Of a stretch of 64,000 nt of DNA, positions 47,001-58,824 are shown piece by piece (the first letter of the stretch is position 1; each line of letters begins with the position of its first letter). The stretch lies in assembly GCF_030704535.1 (NCBI RefSeq), contig NC_081807.1, forward strand, positions 4,009,001 through 4,073,000, given 5' to 3'. Under the pieces are notes generated by a model, which was not told where the DNA came from, searched no databases, and worked only from the letters and a program-made list of their open reading frames with translations. This stretch comes from Vitis vinifera. Lineage: Eukaryota > Streptophyta > Magnoliopsida > Vitales > Vitaceae. Position numbers and translations under genes: made by a program.

Positions 47001-50000
47001 CTTTGATATCATGGTGTTGGTTGTGGTGATTGATGAAGCTTATGTTGGTAGTAATTATGGTGTTGAGAGGTTCTAGCTGTTGCATCAGTAGAAGTGCTGG
47101 TGATGGTGGTTTCAGTTGTGATGGGGTACCCAAAGGTAAGGTTTTTGACAATAGTTTGGTAGAGTAGTGGTAGTGAAGTGTTGGATCTAAAGATGGTGGT
47201 GGAGAACAAGGAGGTGGTAGTGGTAGTGGTGATACAAGGTGGTGGTAGGAGTTGAGAACAGTCAATTCTAGTCCCAATTAAAATATGTTTTTTTTTTTTT
47301 TTGATAACCGAGGAACCTCCATGACCTAGCCCTTAGGACTCTCCATGGGGACCCAAACCTTAGGGTGCTGATTGCCCTACAACAACTAGCACCAGATAAA
47401 TTTTAGGGTATCATCAGTGACATGATTCGAATCAATTGTGGCTTGATAGGATGCAAACTAGGGTTGAGAAAGTTATTGTGATGGAGATTAGAGGGCTTAC
47501 TCCATGAAATCCCAAGGAGGGACAGAAGGGGTGAGAGTCAAGAAAATGTAGGTAGCCCAATGAAGAGACCTGTTTTGCTGAGTTAAGGGTTCAATCTAGC
47601 TGTGATTATAGGATTTGTGCTAAGTTAGGAATGACCCATTTCCCTATTAAGAGGAGACCTAGGGGCAAAAGGAATTGGCCATGGGAAGGTGGAGTTGGGC
47701 TTGAATCATTTTAAAAATTAAGTTGCTGACCCAAATGGCTCTAGATGGATGTCATGGGTCCACAGCCTAGGGAGGTTTGTTTGGATCGGGCTTTTGGGGC
47801 TCACTTGGTTCTCATGGATCAAGTCCTAATGCAGCAAATGAACTTTACGAGGCGTGGGAATTTGGAGAGGAAGAGAAAGGCCCATGGCAAGGTGGGTCCA
47901 TTGCCAAGAGGAGGCCTATTGTCTCTAGGTGTGATTGAAGGGGCGAAGAGATTCTACAAGTTTAAAAAGGCTGGTAGTGCTACTTGCAAGGCATTAATGC
48001 TCTTCTAGCTCATGTTAACACCCTTTTCATCAACAACATCACCGAGTGAGGCCGGTGTTTTTTCTTATTGATGAGAACAATTGTCTCATATTTGCAAAAT
48101 GTTTTTGTTAAGGGGAGACAAATCTTAGATGTTGCAATGATTGCTAAAGACGTCATCCATTCAAGATTGAAGAATGGTTTGAATCATGTGATATGCAAGC
48201 TTGACATAGAGAAGGGGTATGATTATGTTAATTGGGCTTTCTTGTTAGAGATCCTTGACAAGATGAGGTTTGGTAAAAAAAATGGTGTATTTCTACAATA
48301 AGATTTTTGGTGCTAGTGAAATGAACTAACACCTACTTCTTTTAGAATTATAAGGGATTGAAACAAGGGGAGCCTCTTTCACCTTAATTGTTTGTTTTAG
48401 CTATGGAGGTGCTTGGTTGTCCAATGAAGAAGGCAAGGCAGGAAGGTTGTATTTGGGTTTCAACGCAAGTGAAAGAGGAGGTGAAGATCTAATCTTTTAT
48501 TCATAGATGACACACTTAGTTTCTGCAAAGCCAGTCATGAGCAAGTGTTATATCTAAGTTGGATTTTCATGTAGTTTGAAGTCATTTCAGATTTGAAGAT
48601 CAATTGGAGAAAAGCTAGTTAATTTTTGTGGACAATGTCCCTAATATAGAGGGTAAATAGTGTGTTGGGTTGTAGGAAGGGGGATCTTCCCACCATATAA
48701 TTGGGTCCTCCTTTAAGAGCCCCCTGTAAATCGATGGACATTTGGCATTCAATGGAAGAGAGGATCCACAAGAGGCTGACTATGTAGAAAAGGCAATACC
48801 CATCTAAGGGTAGGAGATTCACTCTTATCTAGAGCACTCTGTCAAGCCTGTTCATATATCAGATGTCTCTTTTTGTCATGCATATAAAGGTGAATTGGAG
48901 GATTAAGAAGATCCAAAGATTTTTTTTGAGGTGGGGATAATTAGAGAAAAAACTACACTTGGTGAGGTGGAAGATTGCATGCAGGGAGAAACGTAATAGA
49001 GGCCTTAGAATTAAAAACATCTCAATTCTTAATAAGGCTTTGTTAGACAAATGGAATTGGAGGTTTGTTTTGGAAAATAAATCCCTATGGAGGTGGGTTA
49101 TTGTTAGGAAGTATAGGGAGGAGAAATGGGGTTGGTGTTTCAAGGAAAGTAGGGGTGCTTTTTAAGTTGATTGTGGAAGGCCACTAGGAGAGTTTGGGAG
49201 AATATTAATAGCATAATCTCATTTAATATGGGCAATGATAAAAGGGTGATGTCTTGGAAGGACAAATTATGTAGTAATTCATTTCTAGAAGAGTGTTTCC
49301 CCACTTTATATTCTGTAGTTGTGACAAGGGATGCTTAGATGGCTGATGTGTGAGATTAACAGGGTGAGGGTGGACATTAGAACCCTCAATTCTCAAGGAA
49401 TTTGAATGACTGAGAAATGGAAAGGGTTGAGGCCTTCTTTTTAAGGCTTCAAGGCAGGGTTGTAAGTAGAAATGAGGAAGACAAGTTTGATTGGATGGAT
49501 GCAAAGAGGTAAATTTTCAGTCAATCCATTATAAAGTTTCCTTGGGCAGGAAAGAGCAGAAGAGTTCCCTACAAGGATTGTTTGGAATGCAATGGCTCTG
49601 ATCAAAGCAGGCACGGGAAGGTTTTCAGGGAAAGGTTTTAACATTGGACAAGCTGCCAAGGAGGGGATGGTCTTTAGTGAATCAAAGGTTTTCTTTGTGA
49701 GGAAGATGAAGATCAGTAGATCACATCCTTCTTCATTGTGCTAGAGCTAAGGTGTTATGAAATTTGGTGTTTTCGTTGTCTAGGATTGTTTGGGTGATGT
49801 CAAGTTTGGTAAGAAAATTGATCTTGGGATGACATGGTTCTTTTGTAGGAAAGAAGCTAAAGAGGGTGTGAAGGGCTATCCTGTTCTACATTTTTGGTCT
49901 TTGTGGAAGGAAAGGAACCAGAGAGCGGTTGAAAGCAAAGGAATGCTTGATCAAATAATTAAGTCCTCTTTTCTTGGAAATCTTTTGCTGTGGGTTAGAA

Positions 50001-53000
50001 TGTATATAGATGGGGTCTCCCTAACCATGATCGATTTTATTGATTGGTTGAGGACTTCATGATGGGATTTTTGTTTTTTTAAGCCCACTTCTTTTTTCTT
50101 TGCCTCTTGGCATACTTGTATACAAGCTATATACTTTGCCGTGCCTTTTGTTAGGTGCTATTAATATATTTTTACTTGCCTATTAAAAAAAATGTGTTTC
50201 CTTTGAGTTTCATCAGATGTGTTGTCATAATTTGGGGTTGGATCAACACATGCGATAAGTTTTCTAGTGGACAATTTCCCCCCTGGATTTCTAGACTTTG
50301 GCCTTCTTTGAATAACTTCATGTGTATAGTAATCAGTGAATGACATTTATCTTGATTTATTATGCCTTTTAGCGGATGGAAATGAATACAGGATCAGCAT
50401 TTACAATCTAAGTTTGTTCATGACGTGTACTTTTATGGTGCAGGCAAGAAACAATGCTCGAGTCTTGATCTCAGGTTCATTAAGCATGTTTAGTAATAGG
50501 TATTTATTAGTTGTTAGTTGATCCAAGATTTTCTAGTTCATATTCATATTTCCATTGAACAAAACCTTGCTTCTGTTTTCAGATTGTTCAGATCTGGAGT
50601 ACAAAAGGCTGGAAGCTCAACCAAGTGAGTGAATCTTTGATATCCTTGTTAGTCATGTATTCACACTGTTAGTCTACAGGGTACCTATACTCATCATGTT
50701 TCTCTTTGATTTCTCACCTGATCCAACAGAACACACATGTCAAGATTATTTTTCTAATGCTAGCTATGCTTAATGATAGTTGTAGCCTGATTTGTTGGTG
50801 TTCATTTATAGTGTTCTTTCTTTGTTTTCTTTTGGATGGGAGGGGGATTTCTTTTGTGTGTGTTGTTGAATTGGTATATGGTATGCTATGCTGCTGATGC
50901 TTACTTTTAAATCAATGCTGAACTTGCTTATTCATGTGTCTGCACTTTCACGTTTTCAGAACTATGAAATGAGATTTTGAATGGATCTTCTTCTGGATGC
51001 TGTTTTTTTGTCCTTTAGTTTTTACAAATAGTTCCTGAACATAAAGTTGTCGCTTTTGAAATCAAGTAATTTATAGAAATTATTTCTTGTGATAACAGAC
51101 ATGAGAAATCTGGAAACGAGCAGTTTTTGACTGAGCTTAGCAGATGGGTTTTCCATGAAAGAGGTCATCTCAAGGTGAGGTGTTCTAACAAGCTGCTAGT
51201 CATACATATCCCGATCAACTAATTTGCGCACATATTCTGCTATCTAGAAAATAATGCGCAGTTGATTTGTTGGATAACAGTTATTATACAACTGTTTTTG
51301 TGCTCCTGCTTTATTGTAACTGTTTGGTTGTCAGCTATTGCGTCATACTAAGACATGTATTTGTCTCTAGGCTGTAAATGTTAGCCACCACAATGTCGGG
51401 GAAGCAGATGAACCTTCAATGTACAGGATCAAGGATGACCTGGTATTTTTATTTTTTTCCAAACTTTTTTGTTTTCATGTCAAAAGACGTACATCGGAAA
51501 ATTAAACAAGGAGAAAGTATTAGCTGCTACTTACAGCTTAAATTTGATTGAAGGAATATTCGGTTGAGATATATGAGTGGTCTGGAACAAGTTGGGAACC
51601 ATATATTGCCGAAGATGTTCAAGTGCAATTTTATATGATGAGCCCCTATGTTTTGAAAACCTTATCAACCAACCAGAAGGTACATTGTTTGATCACTGCC
51701 TCAAAGTTGGATATAATCTCACTCTCTTTCTTTAATAATATTTTCTAATCACCTCTTTAAGCAGGGTCTATATTACACGGCGTTCAAGGTTCCTGATGTT
51801 TATGGCGTTTTCCAGTTCAAGGTTGAGTACCAGAGGCTTGGATACACAAGCTTGTCTCTATCAAAGCAGGTACCTTTATGTTGATCAGCCTTATATAATC
51901 TCTCAGTCCCATGTTAGTCAATTCCTGGTCTTCCTTCAATCATCATGGCTTCAGCCATGGACAAACATTGAAATGAAAATGAAATGGAATGAACAATGTG
52001 ACTTTTGTCATCACTACTACCTTTTCTTGTTGTAAAAGATACAAACTATTGAGTCAGGTTGTAAGTTGAAGTAGGTTAACAAATAATGCAAGCATCTCCA
52101 GAGTAGTTAAATAAGAGTTGATTAAATGATTTGTAAGTTGCCAATTTTAAAATTGGTGATGAGTCTGATGGCAGTTTCTTTAATTTATATTAGAACAATT
52201 CACTATGAAAGTATGGCTTCCGGTTCATTTTGCTTTGTAGGATGCCACTAGGATGATTTAAGATTTTGAAAATTTTGCATTGCAGATTCCAGTTCGGCCT
52301 TTCAGACACAATGAATATGAAAGATTTATAACAGCTGCATTTCCCTATTATGGCTCATCATTTACTATGGTACAGTGCTATTTCTCTCTCCCTCACTCCC
52401 TCCCTCCCCCCTCCCTCCCTCTCCTTCCCCCTTCTTAATTATCTCATTTTTCTTTTGGATACACATGTGGGGGTTTTTTGTTTCACAGTGTGGGGATGGA
52501 GTTGTATCAGGAATCTAGGCAAACAAGACCTTGCACAACCTTCTGATCCTTTTTTTAGGTCACCTGCTTACATTAAATGGGGACTGGTGTCTGGTTATAC
52601 TAGCCTTCTTTCATCTCCATGTGGATTTCTCTAGTATGCTTGATAGCTTTCAAGGCTTCATTTGTTTCTTTGACAGAATGAGGCAAAGGAAAAATTTAAA
52701 AGGCTTTCTTTTTAATCAGTTTCTAGAAACTTCCGTTCCTAACCAAACAGAGGGCAAGTCAGTTGAATTTTTTTTCAATTATTGTTCAATTGGATCTAGC
52801 TTACAGTTTCCTATAACACAGTTAGATCTTTGTTATCATTAATGGTAGACAATTTGAACCCTTCCTGATGGCAACCTATTGCTATATATAACTGGGAATC
52901 TAGGTTTGTCTCATTATTTTATGATATGATCCCTGCTGTTGCCCTGCCCTAATTCCCCCAGGATTATTGTTGTTCATTTTCCAGTTTTTTATGACATTCG

Positions 53001-53156
53001 TGGGACGATCTTCCCACTTGAATAATTCCCATGTTAATCCGATCTAAATTTCTCAATTATGTTATGCGGAATTTTCTAAGACAACGTGTATTTGGCTAAT
53101 GGATGCAGATGGCTGGTTTCTTTATCTTCTCCATCGTCTACCTATACAACAAGTAG
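44047..53156 (+). CDS. DGL1: oligosaccharyltransferase 48-kDa subunit (OST48/DDOST)
   Basis: This is a subunit of the ER oligosaccharyltransferase that transfers glycans from dolichol diphosphate to asparagine of nascent proteins. Exons: 44047-44314, 44584-44720, 45095-45220, 46284-46337, 46473-46586, 50444-50499, 50583-50624, 51099-51174, 51371-51442, 51554-51679, 51765-51869, 52286-52369 and 53109-53156. They join in frame to 1308 nt, 435 residues, as in Arabidopsis DGL1. Residues 1-21 are a signal peptide; RRILVLLDD opens the luminal domain; EIYEWSG and [15 protein letters not shown] are family signatures. A single C-terminal membrane span ([11 protein letters not shown]) ends at NK. Intron 3 uses a GC donor (ATCGAG/GCAAGT). 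Intron 5 is 3.9 kb because of a LINE insertion. Recognition is secure. Confidence 0.95.
45913..45993. repeat. 28-bp tandem repeat in DGL1 intron 3
   Basis: Three units with the core GACCTATGAT.CATAGATTCTT follow one another in the GC-AG intron. The rest of this intron (45221-46283) is AT-rich with nothing else of note. Confidence 0.65.
47283..47470 (-). mobile_element. possible tRNA-derived SINE fragment in DGL1 intron 5
   Basis: A T run (about 47288-47302) on the plus strand would be the poly(A) tail of a minus-strand element. The minus-strand body is GC-rich compared with the intron and has GATTCGAATC near 47429, which resembles the B box of a tRNA-type promoter. A clear A box and target duplication were not found. 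It could instead be part of another retroelement. Confidence 0.4.
47480..50190 (+). mobile_element. L1-type LINE, 5'-truncated and decayed, in DGL1 intron 5
   Basis: Broken frames in one orientation show reverse-transcriptase sequence ([20 protein letters not shown] and [20 protein letters not shown] at 48110-48280), the post-RT segment ([20 protein letters not shown] at 49020-49080) and the C-terminal zinc-binding region ([11 protein letters not shown] and DFIDWL at 49890-50060). It ends in a short A run after TTGCCTATT (about 50173-50189). Stops and frameshifts are frequent, so it is inactive. It lies in the same orientation as DGL1 and accounts for most of the 3.9-kb intron. Plant intronic L1 copies like this are usually spliced out with the intron. 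Confidence 0.8.
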
Positions 53157-53407
53157 CTGAATTCCTGCCGGGTTGGGGGTTCCATAACATTATATTGAAA
53201 AATTTTGAGTTAGGGATGATAATCTCTTGTTTTATGACTTTTTTTATGGGAGTAAATGCCATTTTTCATGTTGGTGTAGACGTTGATCACCAGGAAGCTT
53301 AATCCTAAGCAGAAGACAGTAATTCATAGTTAAGTCTGGTACCCAATTCTCCTTTGATGCTTGACATGAGGAACCCGTGGTGGTATTTTGATAGTGATGG
53401 TAAGAAG

Positions 53408-53531
53408 TGTTTATACTCCTTTCAACACTTAAATTTTTTTATTTTTGTATAAAAAAAAATTAAATATTATTTAAAATCATTATCAAACACATTTTTAATA
53501 TATTGTTGAAATTAAAATAATTATAATAAGT

Positions 53532-53564
<33 letters not shown>

Positions 53565-53930
53565 AAAAGTTTTTTCTAGCCTAAACATTAATAGATTAAA
53601 ATTATGATAGATAAAATGTAAATATACTAAATTTTTTAAGTTTATTAAATAATATAAATATAATATTTCTGATTTATTATTGACAAACTAGAATGAAATA
53701 AAATTTTATTGAATCTATTTTATCATTCCCTTTACTTTAAAATTTATGACGTTTTTTTATTTATATTGTTTTTATTTTATTATCTCATAAATAAATCTAG
53801 AAAAATGTTTATATTTATTTTTAATTTTTTAAAATAGTATTTCCATTCTTTTATTTCTCTTCTGTATAGATTTAGAGTGGATTCAAATTTTTTTTTTGTT
53901 TTTTAATTTTAAAAATCAGAACTATAAACA
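53408..53930. mobile_element. possible MITE downstream of DGL1
   Basis: AAGTGTTTATACTCC at the left and, read inward from the right, AAGTGTTTATAGTTC form an inverted pair around 0.5 kb of very AT-rich DNA with an (AT)n run at 53536-53562. No target duplication is clear. It lies just after the DGL1 3' end. Confidence 0.45.
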
Positions 53931-54217
53931 CTTACACGTTATGTTTGGTTTCTTAAAAACTTAAAGAAAAATATGAAAAAATCATTTGTAATATGATCGG
54001 AAATCATATGTTATCTTGATTTAAAACTGTCAATGGCTTTAAGCAATTTTGTAATCAACAAAAAAATTAAAATTAAAATAAAAGGGGGGAAATTGCAATC
54101 CAAACTATGTGGTCTTATAAACGAATTAAGGAAATCCTCGTGCACGCAACCGACCCACGAATTTCCTGGCCGCCAAACGCACCCCCTCCTCAGAGTTCTG
54201 ATTCAATCACAGCTGTT

Positions 54218-54387
54218 ACGTGGCAATCCGATGAAGATGAAGGGTGTTTGTGCAAATTCACATGAAGGAAGACAATACAAAGCACGTGAGCGGAGGGATC
54301 CATTGACGTGGCGTGGAATCATTTTGAAATCTAGGAGAAGTGGCAACCAGTATTCGACCGCCACGTTTGGATATTCATGACGTGTCA
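54218..54387. promoter_or_regulatory. cluster of ACGT-core elements
   Basis: Five bZIP-type sites lie in 170 bp: ACGTGGC (54218-54224), CACGTG (54283-54288), TGACGTGGC (54304-54312), GCCACGT (54360-54366) and TGACGTGTCA (54378-54387). Such groups mark abscisic-acid and stress responsive promoters. The DNA here is GC-rich relative to both sides. The next known gene starts about 1.1 kb downstream, so the target is unclear. Confidence 0.5.
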
Positions 54388-54529
54388 TCTTTAAGCCGGT
54401 AATGTGTGGATGAAAAGATGGTGGGAGCACGCGAAGCTGTCCGACGAAAATGACTTTCCCTTTTGTTCTCCTTGTTAATAAATGAGTCTCTCTCCACAAC
54501 ACACCCCTGTTTTTTCCCATTATTACATC

Positions 54530-55440
54530 AATGCCACTTCATTATTACAATTTTACATCACGCGCATTCGCTTGTTTTAAAATCATTTAAATTTTAAATG
54601 ATGATAAAAGACTGGATTGAGTTTTAAAATATTTATTTAATATGATAATTTTGCATAGAATTTTATTGCAAAATTTAAAGTAAATCATTTATTATGTTAG
54701 AAGAAATAATATTTTAAAAAATATGATAAAAAAAATTAATAATATTCTTATTTATTTATTTTTTCGTATTCCTGAGTAAAGGTATCATTTATGCGTATCA
54801 AAATCAATGTTTAAATTGATATGGACAAGATTCAAATGAGTTACAATCGAATTCTTATTTGATATTTAATTGGTTAGAGTTGGGTTTAGATTAAAAAAAA
54901 TATCACCTAATGGGGATGGGTTGAAAATCTAAGGCAATGCCTCAAAATCTAAACTTGTATATTATTTATAATTTTATTATATCTTATTTTATTAAATATA
55001 TAAAAAAAATGAAAATAATAATATGAAACTCTAACATTCCTTAATTTTTATAGCTGAATTTTGAGTTTATAAATAATTATTTACATTAAAATACTAATTA
55101 ATAATTTCTTTTATAACTTTAAATTATTTATTTTTTAATATCTTATTTAATAATTATAGTCTCTAAAATAATTATTTTGCTTTCCGAATCCTCCACGAAC
55201 TTGTTAATTTCATCCGATTTTGGATTGGGTATTGACTTTATCCATATAAATTGTTGCACTTTCAAACTATTGATTAGGTTGACACGTTATGCCCTTTTTT
55301 ACTTTTCAGTTTTTCTAGACTAGTTTGAAACTGAACTTGCTTTATATATCCCAATGTGTATGTTCCTGGTAAGTTTCAAAATTCTTATGAAAAAAAAAAA
55401 AAAAATCAATTTGAAAATTTCAGGATTTCTTAGTGCCCAA
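54530..55440. other. AT-rich intergenic DNA
   Basis: No gene or repeat is recognised. The composition is strongly AT-rich, with the usual A and T runs. Confidence 0.5.
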
Positions 55441-55466
55441 GTTAGCCTTCTGGGGTTTAGTGTTGC

Positions 55467-55473
55467 TATAAAT
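55467..55473 (+). promoter_or_regulatory. TATA box of the UPF0496 gene
   Basis: TATAAAT here predicts transcription from about 55495. A splice donor (AAACAG/GTATAG) follows at 55562 and a fitting acceptor (TTTTTCAG) at 56418, so the leader probably carries one intron. A (GA)n stretch at 55969-56015, a type bound by BPC/GAGA factors, lies in that intron or leader. Confidence 0.45.
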
Positions 55474-56484
55474 GAGCCATGCAGCCACAAATTTTCTTCC
55501 ATAGAGTGAGAAGTTTTGAGTTGCTTTTGCTTTGGATTTAACAATTTGAAGAGCTACAAACAGGTATAGTTTCTAATTTATGATTCTTGATTTTGATTCA
55601 TTTATTGAGGGACTTCTTTCCTTTTCAGATTTGGCAGTCCATAATAATGACCATTAAATTCTTGAAGTCAGACCCAGTTGGAAACTCAGCTTGTTCTTTC
55701 CAGAATTTGAATGGTTAAACTCAAATAATATTTTATGGAAAAAAAAAATCCCATTTTCATTTCTTTAGACTATTTCAGTCATTTTCCTCTGCCCTTTGTC
55801 CGCATGTGGTTTCTTGTTTTTTCTCTATCTCAGTTGCTGCTGTGGTGAATCTTTGAGAAGAAGCCTAAGCATATCTTCCTCCCCACTTCCTTTCTTCAGC
55901 TCTCCATTTTACTTGGAAAGTGTTGCTTTGCGCGTGAAAACTGTGCATTATTAATTTATATGTTTGTAGAGAGAGAAAAAGAGAGAGAGAAAGAAAGAGA
56001 GGAGAGGAAGAAGACATTGCTTCCCGCGTTTTCCATCTCCCAGGACTCGTTTTTCTCATGCGTGCAAGCTATTCTCAAATCTCAACCCACCACAATTTCT
56101 TCCCTCTTAACGGTTTTAATTCTCTTTAAGCTTCTTCTTCTTGTTATTTCCTCATTCATCTCCTTCTTTCTTTATATCTGCAAGGAATGCCCAACAATTT
56201 TCTCCTCAGTATTTTCTTGAATTTGTCGTTTCCTTTTCTGGGTTTTGATTTGTTCATCCTGTTCATCGCCTTCAAAGGCCTGAGAACTTTTCTGGGTTTG
56301 AATTTTAGTGGTTTGCTCACGTGGGTTTGTTCTGATTTGCTTGTCTGTTAGGTAGATTAGGTGGGGTTGGATCTGTTGTTTGGACAAGAAAAATAAACAT
56401 AGATTTCTTGTTTTTCAGTTTGGTGAAGAATTGACTAAAGCTGAATTTGAATTGGGTATTGTTCGGTTTTGTGTTGAGATCATA

Positions 56485-57606
56485 ATGGGAGGGCATATGA
56501 GCAAGAAGTCTGCTGAGACTTCCTCAGCAATCACCATCAATCCCAACTTGCATTATTCAACTGAGCTAAGTTCATACGAGGCCGCGTGCCGGGTTGATAC
56601 GGATCTTCAGTCCTTCGACACCACGCTGCAAGCCCGCACCAGTCATGTTATCAACACCCTGGCCGTGGGAGTCGAAGTCCGAGCTCTTTCTTTCAATTCG
56701 CTGAAGGAAGTCACGGAATGTCTCCTCGAAATGAACCAGGAAGTCGTGAAAGTGATCCTGGAATGCAAAAAGGATATATGGAAAAACCAAGAATTGTTCG
56801 AGCTTGTTGAAGAGTACTTCGAGAACAGCCTGCAGACCTTGGATTTCTGCACTGCCTTGGAGAAATGCCTGAAGCGAGCTCGCGACAGCCAGCTGCTGAT
56901 TGTGGTGGCGCTCCAGCAGTTTGAGGAGGAGGATGAGGTTGAAGGGAGTAGGTACTTGAGGACTTTAGAGGAGTTGAAGAAATTTAAGGCAGCTGGTGAT
57001 CCTTTCACGGAGGAATTCTTCCAAATCTTTCAGTCCGTTTACAGGCAGCAAATGCTTATGCTTGAGAAGCTCCAACTCCGGAAAAGCAAGCTTGACAAGA
57101 AGCTCAAGTACATTCATGCTTGGAGGAAGGTCTCCAGCATGATATTTGCTGCTACTTTTGCGGCCGTCTTGATATGTTCGGTGGTGGCAGCAGCCATGGC
57201 TGCGCCTCCCGTTGCAGCAGCTCTTGCCGCTGCAGCTTCTCTCCCACTGGGCACAATGGGAAAGTGGATTGATTCTCTATTGAAGAACTATGAGAACGCC
57301 CTGAAAGGGCAGAAGGAGGTGATAAGCTCAATGCAGGTAGGCACCTATGTTGCTATTAAGGACTTGGACACCATTCGGGTTCTCATCGATCGGCTGGAAA
57401 TCGAGATTGAGTCGCTCTTGCAGACCACGGACTACGTGATTAAGGAGGAGGCTGTGAAGTTTGGGATTGAGGAGATAAAGAAGAAGCTGGGGGTGTTCAT
57501 GAAGAATGTTGATGATTTGGGGGTGCAAGCGGATATGTGCAGCCGCGATATTAGGAGGGCAAGGACTGTTGTTCTTCAGAGGATCATAAAACAGCCCAAC
57601 AAGTGA
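56485..57606 (+). CDS. UPF0496 / DUF677 family protein (At4g34320-like)
   Basis: One exon encodes 373 residues from the ATG at 56485. This start is preferred over an in-frame ATG at 56380 because the protein then begins [15 protein letters not shown], as family members do. The N-terminal MGG suggests N-myristoylation. [30 protein letters not shown] and [20 protein letters not shown] segments are family signatures. A long hydrophobic, alanine-rich stretch covers about residues 218-258 ([20 protein letters not shown]). The C-terminal part is helical and probably coiled-coil. The family includes the AT14A proteins, reported as linking plasma membrane and cytoskeleton; a biochemical activity is not established. 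The 3' UTR follows with AATAAT near 57735. Confidence 0.88.
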   Translation: MGGHMSKKSAETSSAITINPNLHYSTELSSYEAACRVDTDLQSFDTTLQARTSHVINTLAVGVEVRALSFNSLKEVTECLLEMNQEVVKVILECKKDIWKNQELFELVEEYFENSLQTLDFCTALEKCLKRARDSQLLIVVALQQFEEEDEVEGSRYLRTLEELKKFKAAGDPFTEEFFQIFQSVYRQQMLMLEKLQLRKSKLDKKLKYIHAWRKVSSMIFAATFAAVLICSVVAAAMAAPPVAAALAAAASLPLGTMGKWIDSLLKNYENALKGQKEVISSMQVGTYVAIKDLDTIRVLIDRLEIEIESLLQTTDYVIKEEAVKFGIEEIKKKLGVFMKNVDDLGVQADMCSRDIRRARTVVLQRIIKQPNK

Positions 57607-57759
57607 TTGATGATCCTCGGCGACTTTCCACTGATGAAACTGTTGTAATGTTTGAGGATTGATCTGATGCTAATGTTTTACATGATGTTCCTTATTTTTT
57701 TCAATTGTATCCTGGATTTCTATTTATATCAAGAATAATGTAAAGACAGCATGCTGAAT

Positions 57760-58824
57760 TTTAAGCCCTTTTGAAATGTTTTTAGAGAAAAAGATTTCTA
57801 ATTTCAACATTGATTTGATTCATATTATCTGCAGCACAATGTTGGGGTTCAGTCCCTGAATTGATGAAAACCTATGTTTACAGGCAGCAAAATTGAAGCC
57901 ACTGCTGAATGCTAGGATCTTCCTTTCTCTTTTTACTGAAGCAAAATAAATAAATAAATTTGAGGTGGTCATGCAATGGAAGGGTCAATTAAGTTCCTTC
58001 CAAGCCAAGGTTGTGTCACTTTTGAAAGTGTGAAACATGTTCAAAGCTATTTGGATGACGCAGTCCAGCTGAAAGGTAGACATCCACAAAACTCAAGGCC
58101 TTGACAGTTTCATAAATATTGGGATGCAACAATACCTTTCTTAAGTCCGGGGATGAGTCATCCAAATGATGACTTTTAAAACAAGCAAAACCCGAGTTTT
58201 GCCGAAAGCAAATGAATTTTGAGATGATAGAGATGAACACTGGTGACAAAGGAAGAAGGATTAGCACATGAGTCCAAAGTATATTTGGGGGCGAATTTGA
58301 TTGAGCACTGGAGTCCAATGACTTATGACTAAGCATGCAACCTAGCAAACACTCCTCTTCCAAGTTCCAGCAACCAAAGCAGGGTTTTAAGTCAATTAAA
58401 CAATGACGTTGCTTCAACTAGCACCCAATATAAATCTGGAGAGAAAAGTTTAAATCACAGTTGTTCTTCATGAGAATTGATTCCAGATGCACCAAAAAGA
58501 TTACTCTTGGGCAAAAGAATTGAAGTCAACTGATAATGGGCAAGTCATATATATACAAAGAAAACAAATCAATCCAACCATTTAGAAGCTTACACTACAG
58601 GAATTACTATAATTCATGCAACAAGCCAAATTCATACCAAAGACACACTTGATTGGGCCTTTCTCTAATGTAAAAACAGAACATTAAAACTTGCATAAAC
58701 AAAACTGTATAGAGTCGAATTAACAGTGAGAACCCCTTTTTTTCTCCTTTTGATGCATATAAAAAGTCTGAACCCAATAAAAGTGACTGTTCAATACTTG
58801 GATACTTGTAACTAAAGAACCCTT
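57760..58824 (-). other. interval between convergent genes
   Basis: This lies between the converging UPF0496 and LPAT genes and should contain the LPAT 3' UTR near its right edge. A 133-residue minus-strand frame (58016-58417) is rich in cysteine and histidine but matches no family I know and has no gene-like context. Confidence 0.4.

Noticed and set aside
47425..47440. tRNA gene suggested by GATTCGAATC
   Set aside because: No cloverleaf can be drawn around it; at most it is the B box of a SINE-like remnant.
47745..48008. Separate gene inside DGL1 intron 5
   Set aside because: It lies in the LINE interval, in the same orientation, with no recognised domain; treated as part of the retroelement.
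54203..54520. 105-residue minus-strand frame over the ACGT cluster
   Set aside because: It overlaps plus-strand frames of similar size and shows no conserved sequence.
56380..56484. Upstream in-frame start of the UPF0496 protein
   Set aside because: The extra 35 residues lie over a likely leader splice acceptor near 56418 and do not fit the family, whose members start [12 protein letters not shown].
58016..58417. 133-residue minus-strand frame between two convergent genes
   Set aside because: No family recognised, no TATA or splice support, and it lies in the likely 3' region of LPAT. It could be real, but I cannot support it.
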